This document shows positions 47,288 through 64,000 of a stretch of 64,000 nucleotides of DNA, piece after piece. Under the pieces are notes generated by a model that did not search any database, had not been told where the DNA came from, and was given only the letters and a program-made list of their open reading frames with translations. The stretch covers positions 14,854,501-14,918,500 of the forward strand of contig NC_086239.1 of NCBI RefSeq assembly GCF_036321145.2, written 5' to 3'. Each line of letters opens with the position of its first letter. Within the stretch, counting starts at the first letter, position 1. The DNA comes from Pelmatolapia mariae (Eukaryota > Chordata > Actinopteri > Cichliformes > Cichlidae). A program made the translations under genes and the position numbers.

Positions 47288-50171
47288 ATGGAGTCCTCAA
47301 ATTTAATCAGACACAAGAACGGGAGGCAGAGGAAGCAGGTGGGTGGCACCCTCCCACCTGAAAACATGAACGACATGGAAAGTGACTTCTCTGAGCCGGG
47401 GATAGAAGACGAAAGAGAGCAGGGTTCTCTTCTGCTGCGCCGGTCGCCTCGCAGGTCTGGGATACGCGGCGAGCTGGGGAATGTGTCGCTGCTTCTGTTT
47501 CTCTATGTGCTGCAGGGGATTCCTCTTGGACTGGGTGGAAGCATCCCTCTGATTTTGCAGAGTAAGAATGTCAGCTACAAAGACCAAGCCTTCTTCAGCT
47601 TTGTCTTCTGGCCATTTAGTCTCAAGCTTTTGTGGGCACCACTGGTGGACGCCCTGTACTTCAGTAGGTTTGGTAGGAGGTAAGAAAGACATCTGGATGC
47701 TGATTACCCTGATGTTTTAATCTGTATCCATGTTATTACACTTGATATCTATAGACTGCGCATCTTTCTCCTAATTATGTCTTCCTCATGTTTCTGCAGG
47801 AAGTCATGGCTGGTGCCCACACAGTACCTCTTGGGCCTCTTCATGCTCTACCTTTCTGCAAAGGTTGATTCACTGCTGCAGAGTAAGGGAGGACCAGATG
47901 TGGTTACGCTTACTGCAGTCTTCTTCATGCTTGCCTTCCTGGCAGCCACACAGGTAAGTGTCTTTAAACACCATGATACAGACAGATATTTAGAACGATA
48001 AATAAAAGGCGTTTGCTTTCTTTACCTCCTTGTTATTTAAGGATATAGCTGTGGATGGCTGGGCACTGACTATGTTATCCAGAGAAAATGTGGGCTATGC
48101 ATCTACATGCAACTCTGTAGGCCAGACAGCTGGCTACTTCCTGGGAAATGTGCTCTTTCTGGCTCTGGAGTCTCCTGACTTCTGCAACAAATACCTCAGA
48201 ATAGTGCCCAAAGACACCGGCATTGTTACCTTGTCAGGTACTTTCTATCCATAACCACTTAAGAAAAAAAGTCAAACATATTTCTGTTGGTGGATAAACA
48301 GCAGTTTTGGTCTTTTGTTTCCTCTGGTGCAGATTTCTTGTTCTTTTGGGGTGTGGTATTCCTGATTTCCACAAGTCTGGTTGCCATCTTTAAAAGGGAA
48401 AATGTACGTGGCAGAAGAACAACTACCACCCCGGAGGAAACACAGGGTGTCATGGAAACCTACAAGTTGCTATTATCCATCATCAAGATGCCAACAGTCT
48501 TTACCTTTTGTCTCCTGCTTCTCACTGCTAAGGTACTTGGTCACTACTGGATACATGAAGGTGTCAGTTTTGGATATTTGCCGGGTGGAAATGTAATTTT
48601 TTCCACTCTCCTTGTGTTTCAGATGGGTTTCTCTGCAGCAGATGCGGTTACAGGTCTGAAGCTGATGGAGGCTGGAGTTCCCAAGGAGCAGCTAGCATTG
48701 CTAGCAGTGCCCATGGTGCCTCTCCAGATCTTTCTACCAGTGGTCATCAGTAGATACACAGCAGGGCCCAGACCTCTGGACATCTTCTACAAGGCCTTTC
48801 CATTTAGGTTGTAACACATTCTGCACACACTACGCACACATTCAGTAAACAGAAAGCTAAAACATTTTGTTCTATGCTGCAGGCTGCTTATTGGATTGGA
48901 GTTTGCTCTGCTAGTGTGGTGGACTCCCAGCGTAAAACAAGAAGGAGGCTTCCCAGTTTACTACTATGCCGTAGTGCTGCTCAGCTATGCCTTGCATCAG
49001 GTTTGCTATTTCATTGCTGTTCTTACTTTCTAGTCCAGAGTGCTACAGTGTCTTCCAGCTGACTGCCTCTGTGAAAAGACTACTAGCCGCTGTAGTCAAA
49101 AGAAGACTCTTATTTCCATCTGCTGTAATTGATATCAGGCAGTGTGGCTCTGTTCTGGCAGAGCAGGAGCAAGAGCCCAGCACATAACAGAGCAGCCATC
49201 AATGCCAACAGGGACTGATTAGGTTATACAGAGCATGAAAACAGAAGCTGAGTGGAGATGGGTTGCAAAGCAGCTTCAAGATATGCAGAAAGTGTACGCA
49301 GGTTAACAGCAAATATGAGGTTTGAGATTGAGTCGTTTCATAGTAGAGTGGCTTAAACATTCACTTGGGGAGCAAAAGGCCGCTGGTCAAGTCCACCGAC
49401 AGAGACACTCCCCTCTGCGGCTGTCAGGAAGGGCATCCGACATGCAGAGCTTGCCCCCTTGTGACAAGGAAACAGCTGGATGAGAAGAAGTTCCAGGTGA
49501 ATCATTAGGTGATTTGCCAGTGTTGAGGATTTGATGGCCTACCTGAACAAACACTATACAGGACTGCAGTCCTTTAGAAATTTGCCAACAAAACTGAATT
49601 AATAAGACAATTAAGCAAGAAAAATCAGGTTATGGTAGACTGAAAGAACTTTGTTAACCTCCTGTTTTTTGTTTATTATTCTCCAGGTGGCGTTGTATAG
49701 CATGTACGTGGCCTGCATGGCTTTCCATGCCAAAGTGAGTGACCCCCTTATCGGCGGGACCTACATGACCCTGCTGAACACAGTCACTAACCTCGGAGGA
49801 AACTGGCCTTCCACTGTGGCTCTGTGGCTGGTCGATCCACTGACCTCTAAGGAATGCCAGGGGGCTGCTGGGCAGAGCTGCGGCTCTTCTGAAGAGGCTC
49901 TGGTAAGTGATCAGAGGATGAGGATGGGGCAAGATGGTGTGTGTGTGTTCTCTTCTATAATGCTCTAAAAGTTTGAAAATTTTTTCTCCCATGTTCAAAC
50001 CTCTAGCTGTGTGTGAAGGAAGGCGGCGTCTGTGTGACGACACTGGACGGTTACTACGTGGAGTCTGTGGTCTGTGTTGTGATCGGTTTAGCCTGGTGGG
50101 TGTGGTTAGGGAAGAAAATCAGGCGTCTGCAGGATCAGAGCCCGGCTGCATGGAAGTGCAGAGTGAACTGA
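47288..50171 (+). CDS. slc33a1: Acetyl-CoA transporter 1 (SLC33A1), 8 coding exons
   Basis: Multi-pass membrane transporter that moves acetyl-CoA into the ER/Golgi lumen for acetylation of proteins and gangliosides. Exons: 47288-47679, 47800-47953, 48042-48237, 48333-48532, 48623-48807, 48883-49000, 49687-49902, 50007-50171, giving 541 residues (human about 549). Phases agree throughout. A charged cytosolic N-terminus of about 63 residues is followed by 11-12 hydrophobic helices. Family landmarks are LLFLYVLQGIPLGLGGSIPL, DIAVDGWALTMLS, GFSAADAVTGLKL, KVSDPLIGGTYMTLLNTVTN and GGNWPSTVALWLVDPLT. The protein ends KCRVN, where the human protein ends KCKRNN. ATG 47288 is the first in the exon. 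Intron 4 (48533-48622) is frame-neutral and stop-free. It is divergent from gmps, as in mammals, and converges on rps6kb1. Confidence 0.96.
49345..49520 (+). repeat. tRNA-derived SINE-like remnant in slc33a1 intron 6
   Basis: A tRNA-like head near 49350-49410 (GTGGCTTAAAC...GGTCAAGTCC, in place of the B-box) is followed by CAGGAAGGGCATCCGACATG, a body motif shared by many fish SINEs. It is diverged, and no clear target duplication was found. Confidence 0.5.
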
Positions 50172-53150
50172 GGAGAACGCGCTATCAGCTACACCGCAGG
50201 CACTCTTTGGTTTACTCGACCTTCATTTACTACACCAAAAACTGCTGAACTACTTCCATCCTCATACATCCCGTGTCTCCGGCCCTGCTCTAGCTGCTAC
50301 ATTCAGAAAGCATTTACCCCCACGCTTTGCTTCTGTCACGCTCAATTATACATACGTGAAGAAATTCACTATTTTTGTCTTTTGTCATTAATCTCGCTAA
50401 TAGTAAATGATATTGTACTCAAAACTGAAACAACCCTCAGACTATAGCTACAAAGTTATCTTAATTTGTCTCTCATATATATCCTGCTGCTTGAAATCGC
50501 TTAACCAAAAAGAGCTCAGTCAAAGAGTAGGTCATGTTTTGGGTTCTTTTAAACGTGCTTAGATGGCCAGGCTATGCTGCTCTGTGCAGTTTTTCTTTTT
50601 TGTTTTTTTTTACCCTAAATGGCAGAAGCACATCATCCTTTCTAAACCTTTCATAGAAGAAATCTTGTAAAGGAAGAACTTTAGACAGACTTGTTCACCT
50701 GCCACACCTTTGTTTGGTCTACGTTAAAAGGATACTTGAGGGAAAGACAGTCAGGATACGCAGAAGCACTTAATCTGACCTAAGTATATGCAGTTTAACT
50801 CAGTCCGTGTAGTAATCCAGCTAAATTACCTCCCCCTCAATATTTTCTTAAAATGACTTTTTGAGTAGGTTTTTTTTCCAGTAAAGTAATTTGTGCCTTA
50901 TTTAGCTTTTAAGTCTTTAAAAAAATCAAACCATCGCTAACATCTGAGCTACACTGTAGTTAAAAAATGAAGGCAGGGAATATTAGCTATTTGCAGATGA
51001 AGTTACAATGAAGAATACTCATTTTCACAAATATACTGTCATTTAGAAAGCTGCACTTAACGATATGGCTGCTTTCATACGCCAGTTATTTTTCTGATTG
51101 GGCAGCTAAGTGCATATTCCTTATGAAGACTCTAAATTGCATACTGCGAACCATCTGTGGTTACATGAAGTGAGATATCTGAAATATAAACTGCTTTATA
51201 AATGTATTTCTTAAATAAGGACCAATTAAAAATGGAATTGCATTGTTGGTCAGTGCCACTCTTCACTGTTGGACCATTTAGGTTTTTAGTAGAGTCTGCC
51301 AGGTAAAGGTGTTTTAAGCTTCCAAAGACAGCTGGTATGATTTTTCACCTGACAGTATACTTGGCATGCTTCAGTATTCAGCCAGGCCCCAGATAATAAT
51401 AGACTGCATTCTCCAGATTTATAGATTATTGATGCAGCACATATTAAACCTGATGTAGGCATTTAACTATATAGTCTGTCTGCATTTGCAGTGCATATCG
51501 AGGATCTCCTAGCTGAGTGCACCTGCTGGGACAGTACGGTCAGCTTTTGCTATAATCAGTTTGTGGTCACTTAGAAAGGTCCTTGTTTTTGCAGGAAAAG
51601 CACTTTTTTTTCATCTAACTTGAAATGAAAAATAATTTTTAGATGTCATCACAGCATCCTTGTTTGTTTGAAAAAGTTTTTGTGCTACAGTGTGTACTAC
51701 TCCCTTCTTAAACAAGCACAGTCTAGCTCTAATGGCCCAGAAAAATTGCGTTGGTCATTGTTAGTCAGTGGTGCTAGTTTTGGTCATTATGCAGATGTAG
51801 ACGAGATGGAAGATTAACGGAATCAACTTTCTGGGATTTACTTACCTGGATGATTGAGCATGGATCTAGACGGTGTAGCTCTGATAGGTACTTTCTAACT
51901 AAGTGGCCAGTCAAGTACCAGTGAGACATCTGTTTTGTTTTTTTTAAAGCTAGACCCACTGATGTACTCGTACTCGGCTGAGCACAGAGGTCTCTCACTC
52001 CTCTTTCCATTACACTCAGCTGGTTGAAGGGAGTAGTACACATAGTTGCATTAAAACCATTTTGAGACTATAAGTAACACTAAACTAGCCAAGTGTTTTT
52101 CAGCTGTGACAGCATCACTGGAAAAAGTTAATTTTTTTTTATCATCAATCAGCTTTTTTGACACATTAGTGAACACTGGAATACAACATTGATGGTTGGT
52201 AAAAATGTCCTCTGTATGCCTATGTAGATATTCCACTGAAAATTATACGTTTATGAGAAATGATTATATAATGCTTCATTTGAAGAGCTATACACAAATA
52301 TGCTTTCCTTAAAAAAATGTTTCAATGTGATCTCACAAGCCCAAGAGTGGAAGTGTATCTCTTTGGCAGGTGGTTCATTCCCAAGTTTTTATCATTACAT
52401 ATTTGTAGCAGGTAGATAAGGGTTTTACTTGCCGTTGCCTGTAAGAAATGAAAAGAATTTAACGCCCACCAAACAATTCAGATCTCAGACCAGCAGCCTT
52501 TGGAGTGAAACTTGACGAGCGTATGTTTTTTCTGATGTTTTTCATACTGTACACACATTCATGAAAGAATTTCTCTGAAACCAGCACTTAAAAGTCCGAC
52601 TGTGTCAGATAGAAAAGTAGAACTGCACAATCAGGGTTCGTGTAAGGGTACGGCTACCTTTGAACTCAAATGGTTTTGTGAACTGTACGTTTTTATAGTT
52701 TTTTTTTCCACATGTTTTTGTTCAGTCCCTCATAGTTTACATTAAATTAACCACTTCAAATGACCGTGGGGCCTTTCATGTTCATTTGTGGCCACGTTTT
52801 TTGTTTTTTTTTAAACAGCTGAGATTCAGCTTTTTCAGCATTATCAGGGCGCTGTGATTGTTTTGATTTTGTTTGGGAATCAGTAAAGTGTGAAGTTTTT
52901 TTTTTTTTTAAGTAGAGGTTTCAAATTATTTCCTGATAAGCTAGTCTTTGAGTGGTAAACTACTCAATCTTCAAAAGAATTATAATTTTTTTAATTACTT
53001 TAGTTTTTTTTTTTACTTTGCACCTTTTGTGTTTGTGATGAGTTCAAATCTCCAGTTACAAAAGAAAAGGAAAAAGGACTGATCAGATGTCTGGTGATAC
53101 ATTAAAATGTGCTAGCAGCACAACTTTGTAATTAAACAATATGCAAACAT
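50172..53150 (+). other. slc33a1: Probable slc33a1 3' UTR
   Basis: About 3 kb of A+T-rich unique sequence without exons or recognisable transposons after the stop. No AATAAA was noticed. ATTAAA variants occur near 52741 and 53133, and the later one would put the 3' end close to that of rps6kb1. The true end is uncertain. Confidence 0.4.
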
Positions 53151-53199
53151 ACGAGGTCTCCCGGTGCTTTTCTTGAAATTAAAACACGACACGGCAGTT

Positions 53200-54366
53200 T
53201 GTATTTCTTTTACAGTTTATTTATAATTTTTCTTGCTTTCCAAGACTTCTAAAATGTTGCTCCTTAACAAGTTAATGCAGAGGCAAGGAGGCTGTAAATG
53301 CTGCTCCAGGTTTTTGGAGCATAAAAACGGCAGACAGTCCAGATCAACTGGTGCCGCAGTCTCCGATGTGAATCATTCCACGGGTCAGGTGAGGTCCGAC
53401 GTCCCGAAAACAGCAGGGGCGCAGCATCTCCTGCTGGGTGTAAGACTGAGGAGGGTGGGTCAAAGAAAGCAGCACCGAAATCAGTTTGCTGTTTTGTGTG
53501 ACGATAGGGGAAGAGACAGTGGTTCACGCTAATGCTGAATGAGGCTCGTGTACCTGGTGACGTGCCGGCTAACCCCAGTGATACAACCCATAGTGTGGTA
53601 GTGCCTGAAGAGTGGATAACTGAGGGAGGGATCCCACGCCAAATGAACCGTTTCACACGTCATCCATAACACCGACGCTCAAAGATTGTAAAAGTCAACA
53701 GGGGTTTTACTCCTTTGAATCGAGGCTCTCTGGTTCATCGTTGATGTGTTTATTAAGACATAAAGCTATATTCATCATCACCAGAGCCTCTTCTTGTCTG
53801 CTACTCAAAGAAAATTTCCTTAATCCTTCTTTCTTTTTTTTTAAATAAATTCATACCTTTTCACTCAGAGACAGGAAGCATTTTATCTGAGAAGTCCTTT
53901 CCAAATTCTTCCAATAGAAGAAGCTCGCCTCCCCCCCCCACACACACACACTTTTAAACAGCGTAAAGCACTTTGGATATCTTCTAGCCGACTGCATTTC
54001 AGTTTGAGTTGCTTGCATACCGTGAGACACGTTACAGGCTGCAGCTCCTCCAAACATCTCCTGTTGTAGTTCATTTGAGTGGGGGTGGGGTCGGGGTAGA
54101 AGACGAAGGTCAACAGACCTGAGGTGTCGGAAGTGGTGAGACGTGATATCGTCGGTAGCACTTAACCATAGCACGCCGGAGTCCCAAATGCACGCACAAA
54201 CTCCAGGTTCTGACAGTATATGTAGTGTGTGGATGTGCAATTTTGGATTTTCATTGTCTCTAGCATCCATTTCTTTTTGCTTTGTTTCTTAAAAAAATAA
54301 CATTGGTGGGAGGAAGAAAAAAAAAAACAGTCAAGAAATATACTCTCCTAAACAGTGGCGGCGGGG
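53200..54366 (-). other. rps6kb1: Probable rps6kb1 3' UTR
   Basis: Follows the stop codon in minus sense. A canonical AATAAA on the minus strand at 53216-53221, followed by A/C-rich sequence, is the likely end. The open frames within it are not conserved coding sequence. Confidence 0.55.
53216..53221 (-). promoter_or_regulatory. rps6kb1: Poly-A signal AATAAA, rps6kb1
   Basis: TTTATT on the plus strand, 1.15 kb after the rps6kb1 stop. Cleavage is expected near 53195-53205. Confidence 0.5.

Positions 54367-64000
<9,634 letters not shown>

Noticed and set aside
47303..47692. Minus-strand 129-codon open frame over slc33a1 exon 1
   Set aside because: Antisense shadow of a conserved coding exon, with no splice or homology support.

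Overview
The window is vertebrate nuclear DNA, almost certainly from a ray-finned (teleost, probably percomorph/cichlid-like) fish. The genes are intron-rich with GT-AG splice sites. The spaces between them hold CA microsatellites, Tc1-type transposon relics, tRNA-derived SINE-like pieces and decayed LINE fragments of the kinds common in teleosts. The species call is inference.

Layout, left to right. (1) 1-11.3 kb: the 5' part of kcnab1 (voltage-gated K+ channel beta-1 subunit), minus strand. Two alternative first exons are present, a Kv-beta1.3-type at 3885-4171 and a Kv-beta1.2-type at 10966-11243. The shared aldo-keto-reductase-fold exons lie beyond the left edge. (2) 11.3-23.4 kb: repeat-rich intergenic DNA with several dead transposons, including a solo LTR inserted in a decayed LINE reverse transcriptase. 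(3) 23.5-28.7 kb: an intact 14-exon class C GPCR of the V2R/OlfC olfactory type, minus strand, predicted 952 residues. (4) 32.9-43.1 kb: gmps (GMP synthase), minus strand, 16 exons, 690 residues. (5) 47.3-50.2 kb: slc33a1 (ER acetyl-CoA transporter), plus strand, 8 coding exons, 541 residues, followed by a long 3' UTR. (6) 54.4-64 kb: rps6kb1 (p70 S6 kinase 1), minus strand, converging on slc33a1. Only the last 28 nt of its first coding exon are inside the window.

The order kcnab1 - V2R-type receptor - gmps - slc33a1 matches what I recall of mammalian 3q25 and mouse chromosome 3, where the Vmn2r1-7 receptors sit between Gmps and Kcnab1. This looks like a very old gene block. The neighbour rps6kb1 is on a different chromosome in human, so the right side marks a rearrangement. 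The genes do not form one pathway: they cover purine synthesis, acetyl-CoA import into the ER, mTORC1 signalling, K+ channel modulation and chemosensation.

Most unusual points: the receptor has a long alanine/lysine/arginine-rich insert in intracellular loop 2; its seven-helix domain is cut by four introns, two of them frame-neutral and stop-free; gmps uses a GC-AG intron; and several near-perfect hairpins with tiny loops are scattered through non-coding DNA. All coding exons were joined by hand using splice consensus and reading-frame continuity. No computation or database search was run.
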